The notes: a model not told the origin generated them from the sequence alone. Counted from the first letter of the stretch, positions 42,574-50,923 are shown. The stretch is DNA of 64,000 nt from Baekduia alba (GCF_028416635.1 NZ_CP114013.1:3038001-3102000); one strand, 5' to 3'. Program-made: numbers and translations.

Positions 42574-43373
42574 AGGCTGCCCTCCACCGCGGCGGCCGCG
42601 GCCTCGATCCCGGGGTCGTCCAGCGCACCGGCGCGGCCACCTTCGGCCAGCCAGACGAAGGACTCCAAGTTGCCCTTCGGCCCCGGCAGCCCCGACGAGG
42701 CGAAGCCGAGCACCGAGCACCCGCACGCGTCCCGCGCGGCGCGCGCGACGGCCACGAACGCGCCGATGCGCTCCGCCGCGTCGCGCACCACGCCGCCGGA
42801 TCCGATCCGGTCGCGCCCCACCTCGAACTGCGGCTTGACCATCGCCAGCGCGTCGAAGCCCGCGGGGTCGGCGCACGCCAGCACCGCCGGCAGGACCTTC
42901 GTGAGCGAGATGAACGAGACGTCGGCGACGATCAGGTCCGGGGCGTACGGCAGCTGCTCGGGCGTCATCTGGCGCGCGTTGGAACGCTCGATGACCGTGA
43001 CGCGCTCGTCCGTGCGCAGCGACCAGTGCAGCTCGCCGTAGGCGACGTCGTAGGCCACGACATGCGCCGCCCCCTCCTGCAGCAGGAGATCGGTGAACCC
43101 GCCGGTCGACGCGCCCACGTCCAGGCATCGGCGATCGCGCACGTCCACGCCGAGCCCCGCCACGGCGTTGGCGAGCTTCACGCCCCCGCGCGACACGAAC
43201 CGCGGCTTGTCGTCGACCGCCACGTCGATGTCCTCGCGCACCATCTGCCCCGCCTTGCTCGCCCGCTCGCCGCCGACGCGCACCTCGCCGGCCATCACCG
43301 ACGCGGCCGCGCGCGAGCGCGAGTCGAACAGGCCGCGCTGATGCAGCAGGGTGTCCAACCGGACCTTGACCAC
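42570..43373 (-). CDS. tlyA: TlyA-family rRNA 2'-O-methyltransferase (S4 + FtsJ domains)
   Basis: A 267-residue protein. The N-terminal S4 RNA-binding domain is [42 protein letters not shown]. The Rossmann-fold methyltransferase has motif I CLDVGASTGGFTDLLLQ and VVAYDVAYGELHWSLR, with the catalytic region DLIVADVSFISLTKVLP and MVKPQFEVGR. In mycobacteria TlyA methylates 16S and 23S rRNA. GTG 43373 was chosen because the S4 domain starts there; an in-frame start at 43412 would add 13 residues. It overlaps nadK. Confidence 0.94.
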   Translation of the reverse strand: MVKVRLDTLLHQRGLFDSRSRAAASVMAGEVRVGGERASKAGQMVREDIDVAVDDKPRFVSRGGVKLANAVAGLGVDVRDRRCLDVGASTGGFTDLLLQEGAAHVVAYDVAYGELHWSLRTDERVTVIERSNARQMTPEQLPYAPDLIVADVSFISLTKVLPAVLACADPAGFDALAMVKPQFEVGRDRIGSGGVVRDAAERIGAFVAVARAARDACGCSVLGFASSGLPGPKGNLESFVWLAEGGRAGALDDPGIEAAAAAVEGSL

Positions 43374-43675
43374 GAGCGACACCGTATCCGGCGCCGCTTC
43401 GCTACGCCGCATCCGACGGCCGCACGACCAGCACGACGTCCTCCGCCACGTGCGCCCGGGCGCGCGCCGGGCCGCGGCCGACGCGCTCGGCGTGCAGGCG
43501 CCCGACGGCGGCCTCCGGCATCGTCTCGTCAGGAGACGACCGCCGCCCGTGCGCGGCGACCCTCGTCAAGGATCCGCACGCCTGCGAGGCGGTCAAGCGG
43601 CCGCCGGGGCACCCGCCGGGGCTCGATCGCGCAACCCGCACAGGCGGGCTGACCGGCGGTCGCGACGCCGCTCAG
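43374..43675. other. Intergenic stretch with at most a short gene remnant
   Basis: Between tlyA and the structured-RNA candidate no intact gene is seen. The only protein-like segment is the 39-codon frame at 43402-43521 on the minus strand, described separately. The rest shows no codon bias or recognisable site. Confidence 0.4.
43402..43521 (-). pseudogene. Possible N-terminal remnant of a DUF2294-like protein
   Basis: Thirty-nine codons from ATG 43521 read MPEAAVGRLHAERVGRGPARARAHVAEDVVLVV before an early stop. The GRGPxxAR...DDVV-like run resembles the start of DUF2294 (Na-translocating-decarboxylase-subunit-like) proteins, which are about 115 residues. The resemblance is from memory and short; it could be a chance frame. 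Confidence 0.3.
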
Positions 43676-43887
43676 GCGACCACTGTGTCCCCTGTCACAG
43701 TGCTTCGCCCCGACAAGGGGCATAGTGGTTGCAGAGCGAACGAGACGGCGGCCAGCGAGAGCGCCACGCAGGACCCAAGACTTCTCTCATCGCTCGCCGG
43801 CTCTTCGGAGCCGGACCCACATACGACACATAGCAGTATCTCTCCTCCCCTGAAACGGCCCACCTCTCCGGTGGGCCGTTTCTCTTT
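43676..43887 (+). ncRNA. Candidate structured RNA (leader or standalone sRNA) of unknown class
   Basis: Dense helices can be drawn on the plus strand. P1 pairs 43676-43684 with 43724-43732 (9 bp, one G-U). P2 pairs 43681-43687 with 43696-43702 and competes with part of P1. P3 pairs GCCCC/GGGGC at 43707-43721. A long helix pairs 43734-43745 with 43785-43795. CCGGCTC-TTCG-GAGCCGG (43797-43814) has a UUCG tetraloop. A terminator closes the unit at 43853-43887. The G-U pair and T-rich tail favour the plus strand. It precedes the EAL-HDOD genes by about 100 nt. No known riboswitch consensus was recognised. Confidence 0.5.
43853..43887 (+). terminator. Strong Rho-independent terminator
   Basis: AAACGGCCCACC (43853-43864) pairs perfectly with GGTGGGCCGTTT (43870-43881) around the loop TCTCC, followed by CTCTTT. 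This is the most canonical intrinsic terminator in the window. It would end the structured RNA upstream or attenuate the EAL-HDOD operon. Confidence 0.88.
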
Positions 43888-43982
43888 AAGCGGTTGAGCG
43901 GGTCGGACCAGAAGCGGACGCCCTTTCGATCCCGAGCGGGGAACGCTCCAGATCCACACCGCCCCGGCCGACGAACCAAGCG

Positions 43983-45230
43983 ATGGCCGAGCACGTCGCC
44001 TTGGCGGCCACCGCGCCCCCTGCCCCCAGCTTCGCCGACGCCGAGGTCCTCTTCGCGCGCCAGCCGATCCTGGACGCCGACAGCCGCCTCGCCGGCTACG
44101 AGCTCCTGTACCGCGGGGACACCGGCAGCGAGTCGCCGCACGCGGCCACGTCGCGGGTCGCCGCCAGCGCGCTCTCCGACCTCGGCCTGCGCCAGGCCAC
44201 CGGCGGCGCGCCCGCGTTCATCAACGTCACCACCGAGTTCCTGCTCGCCATGGACCCGCTCCCGTTCGGGCCCGAGGGCGTCGTCCTGGAGATCGCGGCC
44301 GACCGCGTCCCCGACGGCCCGCTGCTGGACCGCTTGAGCCGCCTGCGCCAGCACGGCTACATGCTCGCGCTCGACGGCTACGCCGGACAGCCCGGCGCTG
44401 ACCCGCTGCTGGACTTCGCCACGCTCGCCAAGGTCGAGGCGCGCGGCGTCGGCGCCGCCGGCCTCGCGGTCCTCGTCGCGCGCCTGCGCGCTCGCGGCAT
44501 CCGGCCGATCGCCAATGGCGTCGAGGCCCACAGCGATCACGATCGTTGCGCGGACGCGGGCTTCGAGCTCTTCCAGGGCGACTTCGTCTGCAGGCCGCGC
44601 GAGATCATCGGCCACAGCGTCCCCACCGCGTCGATCGGCGCGCTGCGCCTGGCCGCCGGGATCAGCGCGGGCGACGAGGGCGACGTCGACGAGCTCGAGA
44701 AGGCGATCGCGCTGGACCCGGGCCTGAGCCTGCGGCTGCTCCGCTTCGTCAACAGCGCGGCGTTCAGCCTGCGCCACCAGATCAAGTCGGTCCGTCAGGC
44801 GATCGTCCTGCTCGGCCCGCGCACGGTGCGCCAGTGGGCGATGCTGCTCCTGCTGTCGGGCATCGACGAGCAGCGCGGACCGCTGCTGATCACGGCGCTC
44901 AGCCGGGGCCGCACGTGCGAGGCGATCGCCCGGCGCCTCGGCGCCGACGACGCGTCCGCCTACTTCTTCACCGGCATGCTCTCGGTCGTCGACGCGCTGC
45001 TCGACCTCCCGATGGACGAGGCGATCCGCGACCTCCCGCTGTCGGAGGACGTCGTCGCCGCGCTCGTCGACCGGGCGGGCGGCAAGGGCCGCACGCTGAC
45101 GATGGCCGAGGCCTGCGAGCGCGGCGCCTGGGACGACGCGGCGCTGCCGGGCCTGGACGCCGGCGAGCTGGCGGTCCTCCACGTCGAGGCCCTCACGTGG
45201 GCCGATGGAACGGCGGCGGGGCTGACGTGA
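43983..45230 (+). CDS. EAL-HDOD (YuxH-like) signalling protein 1, degenerate EAL
   Basis: A 415-residue protein with an N-terminal EAL-like domain (about 20-205) and a C-terminal HDOD domain (about 210-400). The EAL signature is RLAGYELLYRG; the DDF metal motif is replaced by ALDGYAGQ, and the later part reads NGVEAHSDHD and ELFQGDFVCRP, so c-di-GMP hydrolysis is unlikely. HDOD shows LRLLRFVNSAAFSLRHQIKSVRQAIVLLGPRTVRQWAMLLLLSG. Such YuxH-type proteins act as protein-protein adaptors. ATG 43983. The TGA overlaps the GTG of a paralogue. Confidence 0.9.
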   Translation: MAEHVALAATAPPAPSFADAEVLFARQPILDADSRLAGYELLYRGDTGSESPHAATSRVAASALSDLGLRQATGGAPAFINVTTEFLLAMDPLPFGPEGVVLEIAADRVPDGPLLDRLSRLRQHGYMLALDGYAGQPGADPLLDFATLAKVEARGVGAAGLAVLVARLRARGIRPIANGVEAHSDHDRCADAGFELFQGDFVCRPREIIGHSVPTASIGALRLAAGISAGDEGDVDELEKAIALDPGLSLRLLRFVNSAAFSLRHQIKSVRQAIVLLGPRTVRQWAMLLLLSGIDEQRGPLLITALSRGRTCEAIARRLGADDASAYFFTGMLSVVDALLDLPMDEAIRDLPLSEDVVAALVDRAGGKGRTLTMAEACERGAWDDAALPGLDAGELAVLHVEALTWADGTAAGLT

Positions 45231-46441
45231 GTGTCGGCGTCGCGGCGCCGGCCGAGGCCCCGCGCGTCCTGTTCGCCCGTCAGGCGATCGTCGCGCGCGG
45301 CGGACGCCTCGCTGGCTACGAGCTGCTCTACCGCGGTCCGCGCGACGCCGACGGCCAGATCCCGGACGCCGAGCACGCGACCTGCCAGGTGCTGGTCGGC
45401 GCGTTCGCCGAGGTCGGCCTCAGCCACGCCGTCGGCGGCACGAGCGCGTTCCTCAACGTCACCGAACGCTTCCTGCGCGAGGTCGACCCGCTGCCGCTGA
45501 CGCCGGACACGACGGTCCTGGAGCTGCTGGAAGACGCCACGCCGTCCCCGCCGCTGATGGACCGCCTGCGCGCGCTGCGCGCCCAGGGCTTCCGGATCGC
45601 GCTCGACGACTTCGCGCCGACCACGGCCAACCGCCCGCTGCTCGACGTCGCCGACATCGTCAAGGTCGACCTGCGCGCAAGCTCCCGGCGCGAGGCGAGC
45701 AAGCTCATCCGATCGCTCGCCGACCGCGGGCTGACCGTCGTGGCCGAGAAGGTCGAGGATCAGGAGGAGTACGACTGGTCGGCCGCGGCGGGCGCAACGC
45801 TGTTCCAGGGGTACTTCTTCTGCAAGCCGATGGAGCTGGCCGGCACCGAGATCCGCGCCGCGTCGATCGCGCGCCTGCGCGCGGCCGCCGGGTTGACCCA
45901 GCCCGACGCCGGCGTCGAGGCGATCGAGCAGGCCGTCCGGGTCGACCCGCACCTGAGCCTGCGGCTGCTGCAGCAGCTCAACTCGGCGGCGGTGTCGCTG
46001 CCCAACCGGATCTCGTCGATTCGCCAGGGCGTGATGCTGCTCGGGCCGCGCACCGTGCGCCAGTGGGCCCTCGTGCTGCTGCTGGCCGGGATCGGCGAGC
46101 AGCGCGGCCCGCTGCTGGCGACCGCGCTGGCGCGGGCCCGGACGCTGGAGACCGTCGCGAGCATCAAGGGCGCCGGCGACCCCGAAGCGTGGTTCTCGGT
46201 CGGCATGCTGTCGGTGTGCGACGCGCTGGCCAACGCCCCGTTGGCCGAGGTCGTCGGCGAGCTGCCGCTGGCCGAAGACGTGATCGCGGCACTGGTCGAG
46301 CGCTCAGGCGTCAAGGGCGAGGCGCTGGCCAACGCGATCGCCTGCGAGCGCGCCGAGCTGCCGGCGACCGACCCGCGGATCTTCCTGATGGCCTACGCGG
46401 ACGCGGTCGCCTGGGCGGACGCGCACGCGGCCGGCGCCTAG
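45227..46441 (+). CDS. EAL-HDOD (YuxH-like) signalling protein 2
   Basis: A 404-residue paralogue of the preceding gene. Its EAL-like half keeps more of the catalytic set: RLAGYELLYRG, FLNVTERFL (Asn), IALDDFAP (Asp-Asp), DIVKVDLR (Lys), VVAEKVEDQEEYD and LFQGYFFCKP. The E-A-L itself is E-L-L. HDOD is LRLLQQLNSAAVSLPNRISSIRQGVMLLGPRTVRQWALVLLLAG. It may bind or weakly hydrolyse c-di-GMP. GTG 45227 overlaps the upstream TGA (GTGA), so the pair is translationally coupled. Its 3' end overlaps the convergent esterase by 4 nt. Confidence 0.9.
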   Translation: MSVGVAAPAEAPRVLFARQAIVARGGRLAGYELLYRGPRDADGQIPDAEHATCQVLVGAFAEVGLSHAVGGTSAFLNVTERFLREVDPLPLTPDTTVLELLEDATPSPPLMDRLRALRAQGFRIALDDFAPTTANRPLLDVADIVKVDLRASSRREASKLIRSLADRGLTVVAEKVEDQEEYDWSAAAGATLFQGYFFCKPMELAGTEIRAASIARLRAAAGLTQPDAGVEAIEQAVRVDPHLSLRLLQQLNSAAVSLPNRISSIRQGVMLLGPRTVRQWALVLLLAGIGEQRGPLLATALARARTLETVASIKGAGDPEAWFSVGMLSVCDALANAPLAEVVGELPLAEDVIAALVERSGVKGEALANAIACERAELPATDPRIFLMAYADAVAWADAHAAGA

Positions 46442-47421
46442 CGCTGGCTGCGGACGCCGTCGGCGTCGCGGGCGCCGTCGCCCAGCCAGCCGATCAGCTC
46501 GCCGGTGGCGTCCACGACCCCGCCCCAGCGCAGGAACCCGTGGACCATGTCCTCGAAGACGCGCTGCTGGACGTCGATGCCGGCGTCCCCCAGCAGGGTC
46601 GCGAGGCGCAGGCCGTCGTCGCGCAGCGGGTCCTGGCCGGCGACCGCGATCCGGGTCGGCGGCACGCCGTCCCAGTCGGTCGCGACCAGCGGCGCGAGGT
46701 CCGGGTCGTCGTCGGCGCCGTCGCCGCGGTAGAAGCCCCAGCAGCGCTGGATGTCGGCCTTGGTCAGCATCGGGCCGTGCTCGAACTCGCGCATCGCGTC
46801 GCTGGCGACCGTGGGATCCAGGCACGGGTAGACCAGCAGCAGCTCGCGCAGCGCCGGGAGCCCGTCGATCCGGGCGTGGCGCGCGGCGACGAGCGCGAGC
46901 TGGCCGCCGGCGCTGTCGCCGCCCAGCGTGACCGCCGCAGCGTCGACCGCGAGCTGCTCGGCGCCGGCCGCGCGCGCCCAGCGCACGATCGCGTCGGCGT
47001 CGCCGACCTGCACCGGCCAGTGGTGCTCGGGCGCCAGGCGGTACTCGGGCAGCAGCACCTTGGCCCCGGACGCGTTGGCCAGCGACCGGCCGACGCGGTC
47101 GAACGTCGGGATGTCGCCGACATACCAGCCGCCGCCGTGCAGCCAGACCACCAGCTCGCGCGCGTCCGGCGCGTGCAGCGGCGTGTAGAGGCGCGCGGGC
47201 AGCCGCGCGCCGTCGTCGGTCGGGATGACGACGTCGACCGCGGAGGCGACGGGCTCGGCCGCGCCGCCCAACCGGATCGTGGAGTCCAGGTAGGCCGCGC
47301 GCTCGGCGGCCAGATCCGCCGGGGTCGGCTCCAGCGTGCCGGGATCGGAGATGTCGCCCATCGCGCGCAGCAGCGCCCGCACCTGCGGATGCACGGCGGC
47401 GAGGTCGTCGTCGCCGGCCAA
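46438..47421 (-). CDS. Alpha/beta-hydrolase, hormone-sensitive-lipase family esterase
   Basis: A 327-residue esterase. The oxyanion-hole motif HGGGWYVGD, the nucleophile elbow GGDSAGGQLAL, the acid AGQDPLRDDG and the His in FEDMVHGFLRWGG form a complete HSL-type triad. It probably cleaves short acyl esters; the substrate is unknown. The longest in-frame start is TTG 47421, 4 nt from the dxs stop; an in-frame GTG at 47397 would also serve. It appears appended to the dxs operon. Confidence 0.9.
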   Translation of the reverse strand: MAGDDDLAAVHPQVRALLRAMGDISDPGTLEPTPADLAAERAAYLDSTIRLGGAAEPVASAVDVVIPTDDGARLPARLYTPLHAPDARELVVWLHGGGWYVGDIPTFDRVGRSLANASGAKVLLPEYRLAPEHHWPVQVGDADAIVRWARAAGAEQLAVDAAAVTLGGDSAGGQLALVAARHARIDGLPALRELLLVYPCLDPTVASDAMREFEHGPMLTKADIQRCWGFYRGDGADDDPDLAPLVATDWDGVPPTRIAVAGQDPLRDDGLRLATLLGDAGIDVQQRVFEDMVHGFLRWGGVVDATGELIGWLGDGARDADGVRSQR

Positions 47422-47424
47422 GGC

Positions 47425-49413
47425 CTAGGCCTCGGACAGCACTTCGCCGCGGCCCGCGAACAGCGCGGCCTCGACACGGCGGGCGACGTCGCGGCCCGTG
47501 AAGCCGACCTCGGCGTGCAGCAGCGCGGGCTTGCCGTGCGTGACGTAGCGGTCGGGCAAGCCGACGCGCAGCATCCGCGGCACCGTGCGGGTGGGTGGGA
47601 CCGAATCATTGAGCGCCTCCCACACGCCGGAGCCGAAGCCGCCGGTCAGGACGCCCTCCTCCACGGTGACGAGCAGCTCGTGGTCGGCGGCCAGGGTCCG
47701 CAGCAGCTCGATGTCCAGTGGCTTGGCGAAGCGCGCGTCGACGACGGTGACGTCGAGGTCGTCCTGCTCGGCCAGCAGGTCGGCGGCTTCGAGCGCCTTG
47801 CCGACGCCCGAGCCGTAGCCGATCAGCGCGACCCTCGCGCCCTCGCGCAGGACCTCGCCCTTGCCGACCGGGATCGCGTGGACCTCGCGCGCGTCGGGCA
47901 GGGCGACCCCTACGCCTTCGCCGCGCGGGTAGCGCAGGCCGAAGGGCCCGCCCTGGGTCAGCGCCGTGCGCAGCAGGTGCTTGAGCTGCGCCTCGTCGCG
48001 CGGGGCGGCGAGCGTGATGTTCGGCAGCGGGCGCAGGTAGGCGATGTCGAAGACGCCGTGGTGCGTCGGGCCGTCGTCGCCGACCAGGCCGGCGCGGTCC
48101 ATCGCGAACGTGACGTCGAGCTCCTGCAGGCAGACGTCGTGGACGATCTGGTCGAACGCGCGCTGCAGGAAGGTGGAGTAGATCGCGCAGACGGGCTTGG
48201 CGCCCTCCAGCGCGAGGCCGGACGCGAACAGCACGGCCTGCTGCTCGGCGATGCCGACGTCGAAGTAGTGCTCGGGCTCGGCCTTCTGCAGGAGGTTGAG
48301 CCCGGTGCCGGAGTTCATCGCCGCTGTGATGCCGACGACGCGGCGGTCGCGGCGGACCTCGTCGATCAGCGCCTCGCCGAAGACCTGCGTGTACTGCGGG
48401 ACGACGGGCTTGGCGGCGGCGATCTTCTCGGGCGACGGCTTGACGACGATCGTCGGCGCGCGGTTGGTGATCGAGTTGGGCTTGGCGGCATGCCACTTCT
48501 CCATGCCCTCCAGGCCGCCGTCCTCGGCCGCCGTGAAGCCCTTGCCCTTGACGGTCGCGGTGTGGACGACGACCGGCCGGCCGGCCTCCAGCGCGGCCTT
48601 CAGCGCGCGGCGCATGGCGCGCACGTCGTGGCCGTCGATGACGCCCATGTAGGCCCAATCGAGCTCCTCCCAGAAGAGCCCCGGCGCCCAGAACGACTTG
48701 ATGGACTCCTTCAGCTGCGGGCCGAGGCGGTCGAACGCCGCGCCGATGCCGCCGGGCAGCGTCGTCAGCTTCTCCTCGACGCCCTCGCGGGCGTGCCACA
48801 GCTTCGGGTTGAGGCGGACGCGGTTGAAGTAGCGCGACAGCGCGCCGACGTTCGGCGCGATCGACATCCCGTTGTCGTTGAGGACGACGACGATCGGCGT
48901 GCCCAGGCCGCCGGCCTGGTGGATCGCCTCGAACGCGACGCCGCCGGTCATGGCGCCGTCGCCGATCACCGCCACGACCCTGCCGGCGTCGACGTCGCCC
49001 GCGAGCTTCATGCCCTCCTTGATCCCGACGGCATAGCCGATCGAGGTCGAGGCGTGGCCCGCGCCCATGATGTCGTGCTCGGACTCCTGGATCGCGCAGA
49101 ACGGCGCGAGCCCCTCGTACTGGCGGATCGTCGAGAGCTCGTCGCGGCGGCCCGTGAGGATCTTGTGCGGGTAGGCCTGGTGGCCGACGTCCCACAGGAT
49201 CTTGTCCTTGGGCGAGTCGAGCACGGAGTGCAGGGCCACCGCGACCTCGCACATGCCGAGGTTGGCGCCGAAGTGGCCGCCGATCTCCCCGACCGTGTCG
49301 ATGATGTGCTCGCGAACCTCCTGCGCGACCTGCACCAGCTGATCCTCCGACAGGCCGTGGAGGTCCTGGGGCCGGTCGATGCGGTCGAGGAGGCGTTCGG
49401 GAGGTTGGCTCAT
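47425..49413 (-). CDS. dxs: 1-deoxy-D-xylulose-5-phosphate synthase
   Basis: A 662-residue thiamine-diphosphate enzyme catalysing the first step of the MEP isoprenoid pathway from pyruvate and glyceraldehyde 3-phosphate. The N-terminal GGHFGANLGMCEVAVALH and WDVGHQAYPHKILTGRRD, the ThDP motif VVAVIGDGAMTGGVAFEA...LNDNGMSIAPNVG, and the transketolase-type second half MDRAGLVGDDGPTHHGVFDIAYLRPLPN are intact. ATG 49413 overlaps the upstream polyprenyl synthase stop (ATGA). The pairing matches pathway logic: Dxs feeds the precursor used by the prenyltransferase. Confidence 0.97.
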   Translation of the reverse strand: MSQPPERLLDRIDRPQDLHGLSEDQLVQVAQEVREHIIDTVGEIGGHFGANLGMCEVAVALHSVLDSPKDKILWDVGHQAYPHKILTGRRDELSTIRQYEGLAPFCAIQESEHDIMGAGHASTSIGYAVGIKEGMKLAGDVDAGRVVAVIGDGAMTGGVAFEAIHQAGGLGTPIVVVLNDNGMSIAPNVGALSRYFNRVRLNPKLWHAREGVEEKLTTLPGGIGAAFDRLGPQLKESIKSFWAPGLFWEELDWAYMGVIDGHDVRAMRRALKAALEAGRPVVVHTATVKGKGFTAAEDGGLEGMEKWHAAKPNSITNRAPTIVVKPSPEKIAAAKPVVPQYTQVFGEALIDEVRRDRRVVGITAAMNSGTGLNLLQKAEPEHYFDVGIAEQQAVLFASGLALEGAKPVCAIYSTFLQRAFDQIVHDVCLQELDVTFAMDRAGLVGDDGPTHHGVFDIAYLRPLPNITLAAPRDEAQLKHLLRTALTQGGPFGLRYPRGEGVGVALPDAREVHAIPVGKGEVLREGARVALIGYGSGVGKALEAADLLAEQDDLDVTVVDARFAKPLDIELLRTLAADHELLVTVEEGVLTGGFGSGVWEALNDSVPPTRTVPRMLRVGLPDRYVTHGKPALLHAEVGFTGRDVARRVEAALFAGRGEVLSEA

Positions 49414-50288
49414 GAAGTCCGGGTGAAGATGAAGTCGGTGATCTGCTCCAGCTCGGGCGCGCCGTGCGGAGCGGAACTGGAAAGGGTAGCCCTGGCGGCC
49501 GCATGGGAGTCGGCTGCGAGCTTCCTGGCGCCCTCGAGTCCGAACTCGGTGACGTAGGTGGTCTTGCCGTGGCGCTCGTCGCTGCCCTGCGGCTTGCCCA
49601 GTCCCTCGTCGGTGCCGATGACGTCGAGGATGTCGTCGACGATCTGGAACAGGACGCCCAGCTCGCCCGCGAAGCGCCGCCAGCCGAGGGTCTCGTCGGC
49701 GTCGTCGCGGACGCCGGCGAGCAGCAGGACGCAGACGACCGACGCGCCGATCAGGCGGCCGGTCTTCAGCTCGTGCAGGCGGCGGAGGTCGGCCGGGGTC
49801 TCGGCCGCGCCGGCCACGTCCAGGTACTGGCCGCCAACCATGCCGTCGACGCCGGTCGCGGCGGCCAGCTCGCGCGCGGCGGACAGGACGCGGGCCGGCT
49901 CGCCGGGCTGAGCGCTGAGCAGGTGGCGGAACGCCTCGGCGTAGAGCGCGTCGCCGGCCAGGATCGCGACGTCCTCGCCGAACTTGACGTGGCAGGTCGG
50001 ACGGCCGCGGCGCAGGTCGTCGTCGTCCATCGCCGGGAGGTCGTCGTGGATCAGGCTGTAGGTGTGGATCAGCTCCAGCGCCGCGGCGAGCGGCAAGACG
50101 CTCTGCGGATCCACCTGGACCGCGGAGGCGGTGGCCAGCGCGAGGACCGGCCGGATGCGCTTGCCGCCGGCCAGGAGGCTGTAGCGCATGGCGTCCTCGA
50201 GGCCGTCGGTGCGCGGTGCGCGGCTGGGGAAGCGCAGAGCTTCGAGGTAGACGTCGACCTGCGCGCGGAGGTGGTCCGGGTAGACCAC
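49410..50288 (-). CDS. Polyprenyl (farnesyl/geranylgeranyl) diphosphate synthase
   Basis: A 292-residue trans-prenyltransferase. The first Asp-rich motif is HDDLPAMDDDDLRRGRPTCH and the second FQIVDDILDVIGTDEGLGKP; GGKRIRPVL and KTGRLIGASV are also present. Chain length cannot be read with certainty. The GTG at 50288 gives a normal N-terminus (DHLRAQVDVYLEALRF). The xseB-synthase-dxs order matches the classical xseA-xseB-ispA-dxs cluster, so it is the IspA counterpart. Confidence 0.94.
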   Translation of the reverse strand: MVYPDHLRAQVDVYLEALRFPSRAPRTDGLEDAMRYSLLAGGKRIRPVLALATASAVQVDPQSVLPLAAALELIHTYSLIHDDLPAMDDDDLRRGRPTCHVKFGEDVAILAGDALYAEAFRHLLSAQPGEPARVLSAARELAAATGVDGMVGGQYLDVAGAAETPADLRRLHELKTGRLIGASVVCVLLLAGVRDDADETLGWRRFAGELGVLFQIVDDILDVIGTDEGLGKPQGSDERHGKTTYVTEFGLEGARKLAADSHAAARATLSSSAPHGAPELEQITDFIFTRTS

Positions 50289-50299
50289 GGCCTGAACGC

Positions 50300-50527
50300 T
50301 CAGAGCAGCGGGTCCTGACCGGGATGCGGCTCGGCGGCTGCGGCGCGCGAGAGCCGGTCGAGCTCCGCCGAGGCCTGCGAGGCGAGCGACGCGGCGTCCT
50401 CGACCAGGGTCGCGGCGGCGTCCGGGGACACGTCGCCCGAGCGCAGCTGCTCGGCGGCGCGCTCCAGGCGCGTGACCAGCACGTCGAGCTGGGATGCGGC
50501 GTCGTCGGTGGTGCTCACGCCGGTCAT
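50300..50527 (-). CDS. xseB: Exodeoxyribonuclease VII small subunit-like protein
   Basis: A 75-residue helical protein, the usual XseB length. The core LDVLVTRLERAAEQLRSGDVSPDAAATLVEDAASLASQASAELDRL follows the XseB pattern (LxxIVxxLExGxLxLExAxxLxExGxxLxxxCxxxL), though it is divergent. XseB binds XseA in the nuclease. Position, 12 nt upstream of the IspA-like gene, strongly supports the call. No xseA is present next to it or elsewhere in the window. Confidence 0.75.
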   Translation of the reverse strand: MTGVSTTDDAASQLDVLVTRLERAAEQLRSGDVSPDAAATLVEDAASLASQASAELDRLSRAAAAEPHPGQDPLL

Positions 50528-50555
50528 TGTGCCGCAGCGGGCGGCGGCCGGGGCG

Positions 50556-50913
50556 TCAGCCGCCGTCGAGATCGGCGAGGTCGATGGTGGTGGTCTTCTC
50601 CGCGGGCTTGGCCGGCGGCGGGTCGTCGTGGCCGAGGTCGGCGAGGTCGACGGAGGTCTTGGGGTCCTCGCGGGCGGGCGGCGCGGCGGTGGGGCTAGCC
50701 AGCGACACGTGCCCGAGCGGCGTGCCGGCGTAGCGGTAGCCGGCGCCGCCGAGCGCGTCGGCGTGCAGCTCCTGGCCGCCGTGCAGTGCGGCGCCGGAGA
50801 TCACGTACACCTCGGCCGGCGGGCTGGTCGGTGACGACGACGTCCGGGCGCCCGTCGCCGTCCACGTCGCGGCCGCCCGCGACGGTCGCGCCGACCGTAA
50901 CGCGGTCGGCGGC
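50556..50913 (-). pseudogene. Remnant of an FG-GAP/VCBS beta-propeller repeat protein
   Basis: One frame reads DRVTVGATVAGGRDVDGDGRPDVVVTDQPAG, a typical FG-GAP repeat with a DxDGDGxxD calcium loop. After a single extra base at about 50812-50820 another frame continues EVYVISGAALHGGQELHADALGGAGYRYAG and then a Pro/Asp/Lys-rich tail with two DLADL motifs. The 5' end lies within 11 bp of the nusB stop, with no start codon or signal peptide. It occupies the position between nusB and xseB. Confidence 0.6.
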
Positions 50914-50923
50914 CGGTCGTCGT

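Noticed and set aside
43676-43887. c-di-GMP (GEMM-I), SRP RNA, 6S RNA or tmRNA as identity of the structured RNA
   Set aside because: The conserved sequence motifs of these classes as I know them are not present, so no class is claimed.
43685-43897. A 70-codon plus-strand frame, and minus-strand frames, within the structured intergenic region
   Set aside because: No third-position bias, and they run through perfect hairpins including the terminator; the region is better explained as RNA.
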